In this document: piece after piece, positions 53,098 to 63,312 of the stretch
Position numbering within the stretch: the stretch's first letter is position 1
How the letters are laid out: each line of letters begins with the position of its first letter
Assembly: GCA_949358305.1 (NCBI GenBank)
Contig: OX442314.1
Span: 51,468,581-51,532,580, forward strand
Reading direction: 5' to 3'
Length of the DNA stretch: 64,000 bases
DNA from: Strigamia acuminata
Taxonomy: Eukaryota; Arthropoda; Chilopoda; Geophilomorpha; Linotaeniidae
Made by a program: the position numbers and the translations under genes
The notes under the pieces: model-generated
Told to the model about the DNA's origin: nothing
What the model saw: the letters and a program-made list of their open reading frames with translations, nothing else
Database searches by the model: none

Positions 53098-54458
53098 CTG
53101 GAAGGATGGAGAAATAAACAATTAATAAAAAGTTAATATTAAATACGTAGATAAATGGTTGGTTTCGAGGGACGTTGCCGATACGTGCAGCCGTCCGTCG
53201 AGACCGATTCCTGTCTATCGGTGCAAACGTAGGACGAATTGTCCCTCGTCGGATAGAAAAAGAGAAGTCATCACGTAAAAAATCTGTCTCATGTCCAAAA
53301 CGCACAGCGAGACGGAATCGAGCCTTTAATCTGGATTCTTATCATCAGATTTTACTTCAAATTAATTCTAACGTTAATTAGGACATTACTAATAATTAAA
53401 TTAACAATTATCAGTCATTCGTAAAAAGAATTCGTCGGGTGTAAATTATTACTAAAATTGCACAATAAATGTGCTTGTCGAAATTTTATTAAATAAATAA
53501 ACCTAATAAAGAATTATTCCGAAGTCGGACTTTGTCTAATTTTTTAAAAGAAGTTAAAGTCAAATTAAATTTATCTAACACATCGAAAAATTCATCGTAC
53601 GAATGTTAAGTTGCATCAATTTGATGCGTCAAATTACTTGTGGAGAAAAATATTCTTTTACAGAATATTCTCCCCTTGTCATAAAATTATTTATGGCTCG
53701 AGCCCATTGTCTCGCTCGTGACTCATGTCATGAGGAATTTTCGAGACGCGAGGCGACGTGAAGTCTGCGATCGCACCCCGAAAACAAATTAACAAGGAAA
53801 AAATACGATCGTGTGAGCGATCGCGGTTAATAATTAATTATACGCTATTGTGAGTGCAAAGCACTCATGTCAGGTATTAGTCAAACAAAATTTCTTCTTC
53901 AGCAGCACGGAACTAATTCTCATGTGCCGATGCCGACTTCTACCTGATCGGGTGGGACTTGGTTTACATCGTGGTCCCAGTTTGCCTCGTCCTCGTGCTC
54001 GATGGCAAGCACGTCGTTCTCTTCCTCGTCCATGGCGAGGAGCGCGCACAAAAAGCTCAATCACGATTGAAAAAGGATGATAAAACTATCTCAAAAAACT
54101 CGGTAAAAACTCGGTAAAAATGTTAAAAACGAGGATCACGCACGGACGCAGCGATCAGCTGTGAAAAGCGGAAGTCCGTGTGAACACGAGGTAATCGCGA
54201 TGGATTCTGGGTAATATACTCCAGAACCCGGGTGTTTGAGACTAGTGCGCACCTACCCGTGCGCATGTTACGCTACGGGTCTCCTTTGTTTTCACTCCCG
54301 TGCGCGATTGCTGCTACGGGGTCTTTTGCACGCGGTATCCGACCCGTGCCGATAATTTTGCTACGGGTCCCGCGTTTCCACGCCATCTTGTGACGTGAAT
54401 TCGACCGACATCGCTTGTTGGACTTAGCGAAATTTTTCAGAGTCTCGGATTTTGATGG
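53098..54458. other. Spacer between pol and ORF3, with three stem-loops
   Basis: About 1.36 kb with no long ORF. Next to the pol end (54255-54368) are three successive inverted pairs of the form ACCCGTGC...GCTACGGGT at about 54255-54280, 54297-54320 and 54342-54368. Farther on the DNA is AT-rich. The pyrimidine tract and CAG acceptor for ORF3 are at its low-coordinate end. Confidence 0.75.
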
Positions 54459-57400
54459 CTAGCGCTGTCGATCGATCATTTTTTTGTTTTTCAGCGTCGC
54501 CTTTCCTACGACCTTTCCGTCTTTTATAAACGGATTACTTCTACGGGGCCGCAGGTGATGAGTCGAGACAGGTACGACGTTTTTTGTTTTTAGTGTCTGT
54601 ACCTCCTCATTATTGTTTTCTTTTTTATCCGTGTTTTTTATGTTTGTTTCAGGAGTTTCTCCTGTTTCCCCCCCGACCAAAATTGGATCCGGAACGGATT
54701 CAACGATCTCGTTGACCGGAGGTGAAGGGGCGTCGAAATACTCCTCGTTGTCACTTGGCGGTGCTTTTTCCGACTCGCCAGCGAACATATCGACGATTTG
54801 GCCGTCAGTTTTAGACTTGACTTGGCCCTTGGCCCACATTTCTTGCGGGAATTCCGGAATGTACGGAGTTAACTCTCGTACCTGGATCGATTTATGCTCG
54901 GTATTGTCCTCGAGCTTACGTAATTTATACGCGTTACCGCCATGCTTGCCGATGATCACATACGGACCATCTCTCTTGTCGGCCAAGCTGGCGGTGATCC
55001 CTCTCGCTGCATTTGAGAGGGTGTGTGCATCTTTCCACACCAAATCATTGATCTCGAAATTCACGAATTTTCTACCGCTTTTATCTTGTAAAATGCGGTC
55101 GCGCATGTTAAAAATGTGCGCCATCATATGCTTGTATGTGCTCGAAATTGTTTGTTCCAATTTATACACGTACTCATGTGGTTTCTCGGGGTCCACCACA
55201 TTTACCGACTCTGCCACTCGTGGGTCCCAAGGCACTCGTAGCTCTCGGGCGAAGTTGAGGTAGGCCGGAGAAAAATCTCTCGTCCTCGAGACTGTTGTTC
55301 GTATGCTGAACGCGATCTCCCTCAAGTATTCATCCCACCTATTGTGGATGTCAGTGAATATACTTAATGCATATTTAATGTCCCTGTTGAGTCGCTCAAC
55401 GGGATTTGTTCTGGGGTTGTAGGTCGAAGTATGTGACGCCACAATCCCGAATTTCTCACAAAACTTACCCCAAATTTTCGAGATAAATTGGGGTCCGTTA
55501 TCGGATATTATTTTACGTGGAAATCCATAACGTAACGCTACGTCGTAGATACATTCGACGATTTTTTCTGCTGAAGGTCTAGCGACGGCGTACAACTCGG
55601 GCCAACGAGTTGCTACGTCCATTATAACGATAATGTACACATTTTTATTTCCTGTAACGGGTTTTGGGCCCATCACATCGACACTTAAACAATCAAAAGG
55701 CGCGTAAGGCCCTAAGAAGATAGTTTCGAATGGTGATTTGCTCCTCGGCTTGCACGCTTGACATCGCTGACATTGGTGGACAAAAAGAGCAATATCTTTT
55801 TTCATCCCTGTCCAGTGAAAAAGCTGTGTAGCGCGATAGAGTGTTCTGCTTACTCCCGCATGGCTCGCAAGCGGGTGCCCGTGTAACAACCACAGCACGC
55901 GACCGATTAAGGAAGCAGGTATTACTACCTTTACCGCGGTGTCCGATTCACTCAAGTCATCTTGGTGATTTGGGTGATGTTTCACCAAAAGGCCGTCATC
56001 CAATAGGTAATCTATGGATTCGTGTGCATAACGACGCTTCTGCCTTCTGGTTAAGTTGGGCGGATATTTTCCTGTCAGTACGAATCTAGCTCTGTCCTGA
56101 CATTTTTTGTCTAATTTTTGTTGCACAATTATTTCCTCCCTTGTTGGGGGATTGCTTTTCATTTGCTTGCCGACACGAGCGTGGAAGGCGCTTAGAAGCG
56201 GGTCATTTATTCTCCGCTCTAGCTTAAATTCCTTCTTTGCATCTGGGTAATTGTCAGCAGTTGGTTGGTATAACCGCGTCCAGAATCCACAGAATTTTAC
56301 ATCTGCCGGAGACGCGGTGGGAATTTCATTCATTTTCCTTAAATCCCAACGGTGACAACTCGTAGGGCAATAAATGATGCGGGAGTCATCCTCGCCATCA
56401 TCGTCAGCGTCGATTGGATCTGACACTGGTGCCCGTGACAGAGCGTCAGCCACGACGTTATATTTGCCGGGCTTGTATTGAATGGTCAAGTCGCATGCCA
56501 TCAGTTCTAACTGCCATTTGGCTAGTCGACCGGCTGGCTCCTTTAATTTCATCAGCCATTGTAACGCTTGATGATCTGTGTGGACCACAAATTTGGTATA
56601 TTCGAGATAATCTCTGAATTTCCTTATGGCCCACACAACTGCCAAACACTCCAACTCTGTGGCGTTGTAATTTTTTTCAGCGCCTTGGAGTTTGCGACTT
56701 ATAAACATGCACGGCAGGTCTTGTTCGACTCCGTCGCGCACGTGTGTTTGGAGCAACGCCGCTCCTAACCCAACTCTGCTGGCGTCCGTATGTAATATGA
56801 ACGGCCGGTTTAAGTCGGGTAGAGGCATTACGCCGACTTCCGTCAGCATCCTCTTTATCGCATTAAATGCGATGTTGCACTCATTTGACCATACAAATTC
56901 GTTTTCATTCTTCAGGAGGTCGGTAACTGGGGCTGCCACTTCAGCTAGACCCGGTAGCAACCTGCCGAAGAAGTTTATCATTCCCATAAACCGTTGGACA
57001 CCTTTAACGTCCTCGGGTGGTGGGAAACGATTAATCGCATCGATTTTTTCGGGGCCAATAGCTAAACCATTGACTCCAATGCGATAACCCAGGAAGGCAA
57101 GCTCCTTTCGACAGAACTTGCTCTTGCCCGGGTGAACGTGTAACCCAGCTTTTGCCAGCCGGGTGAGCACTTGGTCGATGTGCTCAATGTGCTCTTCGAA
57201 TGTTTTGGAGGCAATAACTATGTCATCTAGGTATGCCCACACAAACTGATGCAGGATATCACCCAATACGCTTTCGATTAGTCTCTGAAAGGTACTGGGA
57301 GCGTTCACTAAACCAAATGGCATGACGTTGAACATCAACCGTCCAATTGGCGAGTAAAATGCTGTTTTTATCTTATCCTCTGGCCTCATCTCAACTTGCC

Positions 57401-58562
57401 AGTATCCCTTCGACAGATCCATCGTTGTAACCCAAGAAAAGGGGCTAAGCTCTCTCAAAATGGATTCGATAGACGGCATCTGTATGGGATCTATCTCTGT
57501 CACCGCGTTTAATGGGCGGTAATCAATGCATAGGCGTGGGTCCGAGCCCGGGCGCATCACGAGCACAACTCGCGTCGCGTATTCTCCCTGGGCCTCGGAG
57601 ACAATGCCACTGTCTAGCATTTCTTGGCACATTTTTTGCACTATTTCACGTTTTTGCGGGTTCATTCCCTTATACGCAACTCGTATAGGTTTATTATCCG
57701 TCAATTTAATTTCGTGAATAGCCTTATTCGTTCGGCCCGGTTTTTTCGACAGGATCCCCTCATATTTAAGTAGGACCCTTCGTAGGGCTGCCGCTTCGTT
57801 TAATTCTAAAGCGGCGTCGGCGACAAGCGTTTCCACTACATTGTCCCGTCGCAATTCTGTTACGAATGCTTTAAAATCGTAGTCTTGAACGAATTTCTTT
57901 AGGCCTTTCTCCCACTGTGTCTTGTCGGCCGCTTCTTTTACAAGAGCTGGTGGCACGACAATTGCGGGTCTTTCCTTATCATTTCTGATATAATTCCAAG
58001 ATTTCGTTATTGGATTTGGTTGTATTTCCATTGACGCCATGAGGTCTAAGCCCAACAGAAAAATTCTGTCGCATGTGGGCAGGACCAGGAAAGGGTGCTG
58101 TTCTACCCCTCCGAGCCACTCCATGGTCAATAATATAACTCCTTTTGGACGCGCCATTCCGTTGGCGGTTTTTAGACGTATATTTTTATTAACGCCTTTT
58201 ATCTTATCGGTGAGACCCAATGATGCTACTATGTCTTCGGAAACGAACGAGCGATCTGCTCCCGAGTCTAGCAGTCCCATAATTTTTTCACGTTCTATTG
58301 TCATGGGCAACATGCATAGGCGGTTGGTGTATTCGACCGCCACGTTGCACATGAAAACACGAAATTCTTCTGTGTCTTCGACTACTTGAGGTAATTCTTC
58401 AAGCAGTAGGTTCGGTTCTTCCGCCTCAGCCTCAGCGTTTGCGGTAATTACCTGCAAAGCGTTGTTGGCCCTGTCTTGAATTTGGGCGTTAGCTATGTCA
58501 CTACCCATTTCTTTGACTGGTGGCGGCTTATCGAACCCTTTGTTAAACCCCTTCTTCTTCAT
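54459..58562 (-). CDS. Pol polyprotein of the 13.5-kb element
   Basis: 1367 codons from ATG 58562, but the frame is open further upstream and overlaps gag in -1, so it is probably made as Gag-Pol. Protease LLDSGADRSF (DSG 99-101), RT with TMDLSKGYWQV and YLDD (444-447), RNase H with LHTDASRVGLGAALLQ (591 on) and NVVADALSR, integrase HHCC finger (about 894-934, with HAGVSRTLY and CQRCQAC), DDE residues at about Asp962 (VDVMGP), Asp1021 (SDNGPQF) and Glu1056 (NPVERLNRD), then an acidic tail and a basic end. All catalytic residues are present and no frame break is seen. Confidence 0.95.
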   Translation of the reverse strand: MKKKGFNKGFDKPPPVKEMGSDIANAQIQDRANNALQVITANAEAEAEEPNLLLEELPQVVEDTEEFRVFMCNVAVEYTNRLCMLPMTIEREKIMGLLDSGADRSFVSEDIVASLGLTDKIKGVNKNIRLKTANGMARPKGVILLTMEWLGGVEQHPFLVLPTCDRIFLLGLDLMASMEIQPNPITKSWNYIRNDKERPAIVVPPALVKEAADKTQWEKGLKKFVQDYDFKAFVTELRRDNVVETLVADAALELNEAAALRRVLLKYEGILSKKPGRTNKAIHEIKLTDNKPIRVAYKGMNPQKREIVQKMCQEMLDSGIVSEAQGEYATRVVLVMRPGSDPRLCIDYRPLNAVTEIDPIQMPSIESILRELSPFSWVTTMDLSKGYWQVEMRPEDKIKTAFYSPIGRLMFNVMPFGLVNAPSTFQRLIESVLGDILHQFVWAYLDDIVIASKTFEEHIEHIDQVLTRLAKAGLHVHPGKSKFCRKELAFLGYRIGVNGLAIGPEKIDAINRFPPPEDVKGVQRFMGMINFFGRLLPGLAEVAAPVTDLLKNENEFVWSNECNIAFNAIKRMLTEVGVMPLPDLNRPFILHTDASRVGLGAALLQTHVRDGVEQDLPCMFISRKLQGAEKNYNATELECLAVVWAIRKFRDYLEYTKFVVHTDHQALQWLMKLKEPAGRLAKWQLELMACDLTIQYKPGKYNVVADALSRAPVSDPIDADDDGEDDSRIIYCPTSCHRWDLRKMNEIPTASPADVKFCGFWTRLYQPTADNYPDAKKEFKLERRINDPLLSAFHARVGKQMKSNPPTREEIIVQQKLDKKCQDRARFVLTGKYPPNLTRRQKRRYAHESIDYLLDDGLLVKHHPNHQDDLSESDTAVKVVIPASLIGRVLWLLHGHPLASHAGVSRTLYRATQLFHWTGMKKDIALFVHQCQRCQACKPRSKSPFETIFLGPYAPFDCLSVDVMGPKPVTGNKNVYIIVIMDVATRWPELYAVARPSAEKIVECIYDVALRYGFPRKIISDNGPQFISKIWGKFCEKFGIVASHTSTYNPRTNPVERLNRDIKYALSIFTDIHNRWDEYLREIAFSIRTTVSRTRDFSPAYLNFARELRVPWDPRVAESVNVVDPEKPHEYVYKLEQTISSTYKHMMAHIFNMRDRILQDKSGRKFVNFEINDLVWKDAHTLSNAARGITASLADKRDGPYVIIGKHGGNAYKLRKLEDNTEHKSIQVRELTPYIPEFPQEMWAKGQVKSKTDGQIVDMFAGESEKAPPSDNEEYFDAPSPPVNEIVESVPDPILVGGETGETPETNIKNTDKKENNNEEVQTLKTKNVVPVSTHHLRPRRSNPFIKDGKVVGKATLKNKKMIDRQR

Positions 58563-58585
58563 GAATGGCGCAGACGGTCGAGAAG

Positions 58586-61500
58586 TTATTTCTTCGCCGC
58601 CTGCGCTGACTCGTTTTTTGACTCGTTTTTTGCCATGGCGAGTTTAATCTCTGCCATCTGCTTCATTATTGCGTCAAATTTAGCGTCTTCTTTCGCTGTT
58701 CTTGGGCACTCATTGGAGTAGTGGCCCGGTTGGTTACACTTGAAACAGCGAATATTTGATTTGTCTCTTGGGGCTTCAGTCGATTTTTTCTTTTCAGGGT
58801 CTGCTTTCGACGGTGGCGTGTAATTTTTCCGAAAATACTTCGGAATTCGGCCGGCATTTGGTTTTAACCTGGCGCGAAATTCTTCTACCGCTCTATCTCG
58901 ATGGATGAGATGTACTAGCGGTCCTTCCTCATCGCAACCCGTTGATAAGGTATCGCGATAGCTTCGTATTTCTTCGTCCGTCGAATAATCGTCTTTTTCT
59001 TCTTTTTCGTCTGATTTTCCGGCATCTTGTCCGGCTTCCTCCCCCTCCTTGACCTCCTCCAGTGTCGCTTGCATGGCTGACGCTGTCGGTGCCTTTTTAG
59101 GGGCGGCCAAAGGGTTGGAAGGCAGCGTGGATGTCAGTTTATTTTTTATTTGTAAACCAACGCTAGCTTCTGCCAGCTCCATTATACCGCTAAGATATTC
59201 AGTAGGGCGCATGATTTTGTCTGTCGCCCCATATCTTTTCGCACTCAACTTGAGACGGTTAGCGGTTGCTGCTTTCTCTGCTTCTGGTAAAGCGGAATAA
59301 TACCTCTTCTCGATATCTATCGTGTTCTCGAACAGGAAGGCGCTCATCTCCTCGTAGCTGCCTCCTGTCGGTGCCCTTTCTTCAAGTAACACCCGTTGCG
59401 AGTACTCCGACAAACCGCCGAGGAAGAAAAGGTTGAATCCCGTGGCATGAAATTCCATCGGGGCCTTTTCGAACAACAATCTGGCGCGAATGTCGTAATC
59501 CATTATGGTTTCACCAGGCATCTGGCGAAGACCTCGCATCTTTCGGCTCACCTCTTCGGGTGTCTCGCCGTAGCGCAGGTCGAATCTCATTAAAAAGTCG
59601 TCCCAATTGACGCCTTTCAATCCTTGGTACCACTCACGTGCCGAGCCTGTCATTAGCTCGACAATCCCGTGGGTGAGCATGTCTCCTACGGTGGCTTTAG
59701 TGGCAGTCTTAATTCGAATTACTTCGTCAAGGAAGCGATCTCCCGCTTTCCATGACCCGTCGAAACGGTTCTGAATATAAAATTGCCACCTAATATTCCC
59801 GGTAACACTCATGGTGTCACGTCGGGAGACAGCGTATTTTTTCTTTACGCGGTCACCAGTGCTACGATTACGATCGTTTCGTTTGCTCAGATCGATTCCC
59901 TCGGCTTTTAACGAGCCGAGTAGGGCTCTTCCAAGCTCTCCCATCGTATACTGCCGACCCGTCGAATCGGTAAACGCGCTTTGTCGGGGAAGGTCCTGAA
60001 ACTCCTCCCGTCGGTGGTCGCTATTTTCCGATCGACGTCGTTTCTCTCTATCGTGCGGAGAGTTGGATCTCTTCCGGCGATTATTTGATTTATCCTTTCG
60101 TCTGTCGTCGTTGGATGAGGGGTCGGAGCTGGGGTCGGGAGACGGTGAGCGGCGTGGCGGGTTGCGCCGTGAAGAGTTTGACTCTTTCCGGCCCCTACGA
60201 CGGTCGTCACGTTCCCTTTCCCTGCGTTCATCGCGTTCTCTTTCCCTTCGTCTTTCTCCGGAACCTCTCTCCGAATCGTGATGACTGGGTGCATTTGACT
60301 CCAGTCCATCTGACGACGAATCACTATTTCCGTAGTGATAATATTTCGGTCTTTCATCGCGTTTGCCTTCTTCTCGCGAAGAGGTGCGATCATGCGATTG
60401 TCTCCTTGACGACTCGTCGTCTTTAAGGATGGGCACTGGTTGTTGCCACTCAGTCCCTTGCGGATCATCATGCTGTTGGCTTGTGAGAGCTTGCTCTTCA
60501 TTTCGCCTAGCATTATTAGCGTTGATTAACCGCGTTATCGCATTATTTGTGGCTGAATCGAGAGCTTGCATGCGGGGCCGAGTTTGTTGTTCTCTGGCCG
60601 ACGCATCTCTCTTGCGCGGAGTAGCTGGTGTTGCCCTCTCCGGCTGGGGTTTGGGTTTGGCCTTCGGCGTGCGCTTTGGGTCTCCCTCTAGGCTCTCGTC
60701 GGACAGCTCGGATGAACTGATCTCTGGTTTGCGAACGGATTTCGGGTCATCTCGTCGCAATCTGGCCATAAATGCTCGCTCTGCTTCTTGTTGCGAGTGG
60801 AAAGCATATCGATGTGCTCTCAGGGCTCGGTCAACTATTTCTACCTCCTCGGGAGTAGTCGGATTGGGCTGGGTTCTGCCGTACTCGAGAGCTTGCGCTT
60901 CTCTTTCCGCCAGCTTCCTCCGTCTCTCGCGAATGGCTTGTCGAGCCTCATTCTCTGCATCCGCTTCAAATTGAGCGGAATCAACCAATTGTTGAGCGTG
61001 TGCACCTTCAACAATGGTGATTTGTGGGGATACACTGTGCGCTTTTAAAGCTGCACGTACGATTTGTAACGTTTCGTACACTGTAATCTTCCCCGTCGGA
61101 AGGGTGTATCTCACTCCCTCCGCTTGTGCCAATTGCATCGCATCAATCAAGGTGCCCGAGACGCTGTAAGGCTGGCTCGAAACACGCTTGACAGAGGACG
61201 AGTTGGACTTGTGCCCTTCAGACATTACCGAGGCTGGTCGACTGTGCGTAATTGGCGTGTTTAGCGCTGAATTCGCTGTCGTGTCGGACGCCGTCCTTTG
61301 TATCGAAGACGTCGCTCTCGGATCGCTCACCTCGGTATCGTGCGTTAGACGAGGCGATTGGTTACGGGATAAAACCTCGTTTCCGCTCGTCTCGCCGTCA
61401 CGATTGGGACGCGGCGGTTTGGGGTGGGACGGATCCTCACTCCGCTCCGTCTCGTCTAATCGCTGCCTCGTCTCGGCGTGAGACGGGTGCGATGCCTCCG

Positions 61501-61670
61501 AAGCGCTTCGTCGGTCTGGCTTGGCCTTGCGGCGTTTTTGCCTAGACTCGTGCGCTGAGGCTTTGGGCAAAGGACCTCCCGACCTCAAATGATAGTCGGT
61601 TCCTTTGCGACTACCGGCTCGTTTGTTAACGTCTGAGTCGGAGTCTGTTACTCGAGTATTATCTGCCATT
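58586..61670 (-). CDS. Gag protein of the 13.5-kb element
   Basis: 1027 codons from ATG 61670 (an upstream in-frame GTG is ignored). Unusually long for Gypsy Gag, which is mostly 300-500 aa. The first 570 residues are low-complexity and charged, with RERERDERRERERDDRRRGR and many RS/SR pairs. The capsid-like part follows (about 620-800, WQFYIQNRFDGSWKAGDRFL to GLRQMPGETIMDYDIRARLL), then an acidic linker and one CCHC knuckle (CFKCNQPGHYSNEC, about 975-988). The end has a repeated KNES; that DNA contains two slippery heptamers. The RS-like N-terminal half resembles splicing-factor composition; its role is unknown. Confidence 0.92.
58613..58631 (-). promoter_or_regulatory. Tandem -1 frameshift sites A AAA AAC
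   Basis: On the minus strand two A AAA AAC heptamers, 12 nt apart (58625-58631 and 58613-58619), are in the gag zero frame (GCA AAA AAC GAG TCA AAA AAC GAG). A -1 shift at either one enters a frame that stays open through the gag stop into pol. A AAA AAC is a standard retroviral-type slippery sequence. A following RNA structure was not proven. Confidence 0.8.
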
Positions 61671-61721
61671 TCTTGCTTTGGGTATGATGTAATCACAGGT
61701 TAGAATCAGTTATTCAACTTG

Positions 61722-61739
61722 ATCCCGGACAGGCCCCCA
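61722..61739 (-). other. Primer binding site, tRNA-Pro-like
   Basis: Minus strand TGGGGGCCTGTCCGGGAT starts two bases after the LTR end. It differs at two bases from the tRNA-Pro primer site known from murine gammaretroviruses (TGGGGGCTCGTCCGGGAT), so tRNA-Pro is the likely primer. Confidence 0.7.
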
Positions 61740-61741
61740 CG

Positions 61742-62756
61742 TGTCGCGCCCCTACTTCGCTCTCGCTGACTCGTGGGTTGATTACTTAATTCGACTAACT
61801 CACTACCGCTTTGCTCAAGCGGTTTACCCAAAGAAATGATTACACAGATATAAAAGGTAAAATATAATATAGATTTATTCTGTGGGACAATGTACAGATA
61901 TATCTTATATATATATATGAAAGGTAAGTAAAAGGTAAATCGGAATGGGTGCTGGGAATGGAAAGGTAAAGGTAAGATGAAAGCTGGCTGGAATCGGCGA
62001 GGTCGTCTGTTGTCTCGTTCGTGTCCAAGATGGCGTCCTCGTTGTGGCAACGTGATGTCGTCTTGGGCCGGCGTGGCAATATGGCGTCCTCGGCTCGTCT
62101 CTGGCTGGTCCTTCGGGCTCACGCTGGTCAGGCGCGAGTGAATGCTTAGTTAAAAGGCTTATTTCGGTCTGTTGTCTAGGTTTTTGTGTGGTGTCCGGCG
62201 ATCACACAGCGGCGGACTCTTCTGGCTCCCGGCGGTCACACAGCGGCGGGAACGCTCGTCGTGGTTTTACTGCAGTTTAGGCTTGTGCGACCGTTTGTCT
62301 GCACAACTCGCTAAACTGGAGTAGTTTTTACTATTTCTAGCTGGTGTGCTAAAATAGTGTGGTAATCTTATCTCGCAGGTTACTCTGCGGAGTTTGACAC
62401 TGACCAAACGTACTCACGGTAAATTGTCCTTTGTCCTTGGTCAATCCCAGTATATTTACTTGGGCCTGATCTTGTAGGACGACGGGTTTTACGTGTGTTT
62501 CTCGTTTGATGGTTGTGTTGGTTCTGCCCGCTCAGTGCAAGGCACATTCCTTTGCACAAAGCGGGGTTGACAGGTGACCGGAATCACCCAATGGTGGGGT
62601 GGACGAGCCATCCCCACTCCCTCAGGGCAGACGCCTGTCCATTGACTAGATGTCAATGCACTGAGGGAAGGGAGACGCGCTTGCGGCTCCCCTTACACCC
62701 GAAACGAGGTCACGAGAGAAACTCTTCGTTGACCCCGGTCCAGTCGGGTCACCACA
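61742..62756 (-). repeat. 5' LTR of the 13.5-kb element
   Basis: Same length and ends as the 3' LTR, with about two substitutions. It directs transcription leftward into gag. Confidence 0.95.
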
Positions 62757-62760
62757 AACT

Positions 62761-63180
62761 GGTAACCCAGCATTAATTAGGCGCATTGCAAATGTTTAGG
62801 ATTTGACTCTAGTGTTAGCGGCCTGAATTTCTTTGCCCGTATTTGCAAAATAGACATGTTGGCTCCCCAGTGTATAATGAATAATGAGTTCTTGATGTGT
62901 TGTTTGAGGTCCAGGTAGTGGGTGGTCACTTTTAGTCTGTAATAGTATGTTGGCAAACCGGACAATCTCTACATCTGCACAGACAATGGAACAACAAAAT
63001 ATATTGTATACCAACAAATATTGTAAAATTAAACAAATTAGAAACATGTGCTTTCTCTTTCTTTTCTTCTGCATTTATCTAGACTGAGCCACAGCAACAG
63101 TCTGGGTACAGTTTATCACATGTCAAATGCAGATTCCTCTGCCATGACAGTGGCTATTAAAGATTTATTAAATCAAAAAA
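62761..63180. other. Flank of the 13.5-kb insertion
   Basis: Continues the sequence left of 49247. No gene supported; a 92-codon minus-strand stretch (62796-63074) with a hydrophobic start has no motif. Confidence 0.4.
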
Positions 63181-63312
63181 TTATTTCCGTCCGTCGGCCA
63201 GCTTGCGGTTGGTGTGTTCGCGGTCGGCCTGCTCCTCGTGGTCGGCACGCTCGTAGATGTCCGCACGCTGCTTGCAGTCGGCGCTCTCGCGGTCGGCACG
63301 CTCGAGGGACAT
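63181..63312 (-). CDS. Small charged ORF, 43 aa
   Basis: ATG at 63310-63312 to TAA at 63181-63183. The protein is a run of similar heptad-like pieces (LERADRESADCKQRAD, YERADHEEQADREHTNRKL) rich in Glu, Arg, Asp and Ala, predicted helical. GC content is far above the flanks. AATAAA follows the stop within 20 bp. It could be a last exon or a small independent gene; no family recognised. Confidence 0.4.
   Translation of the reverse strand: MSLERADRESADCKQRADIYERADHEEQADREHTNRKLADGRK

Larger units (their letters stand above)
49251..62756 (-). mobile_element. Giant Ty3/Gypsy retrotransposon, complete, 13.5 kb
   Basis: LTRs of 1015 bp at 49251-50265 and 61742-62756 differ at two positions that I found (about 49672 and 49832 against 62162 and 62323). 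The 13,506-bp element is flanked by a 4-bp AACT duplication (49247-49250, 62757-62760). On the minus strand the order is 5' LTR, primer site, gag, pol, a 1.36-kb spacer, a third ORF, polypurine tract GGAGGGGGAAG (50266-50276), 3' LTR. All three ORFs are open, so it may be active or very recently active. It is about twice the usual length for Gypsy elements. Confidence 0.96.
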
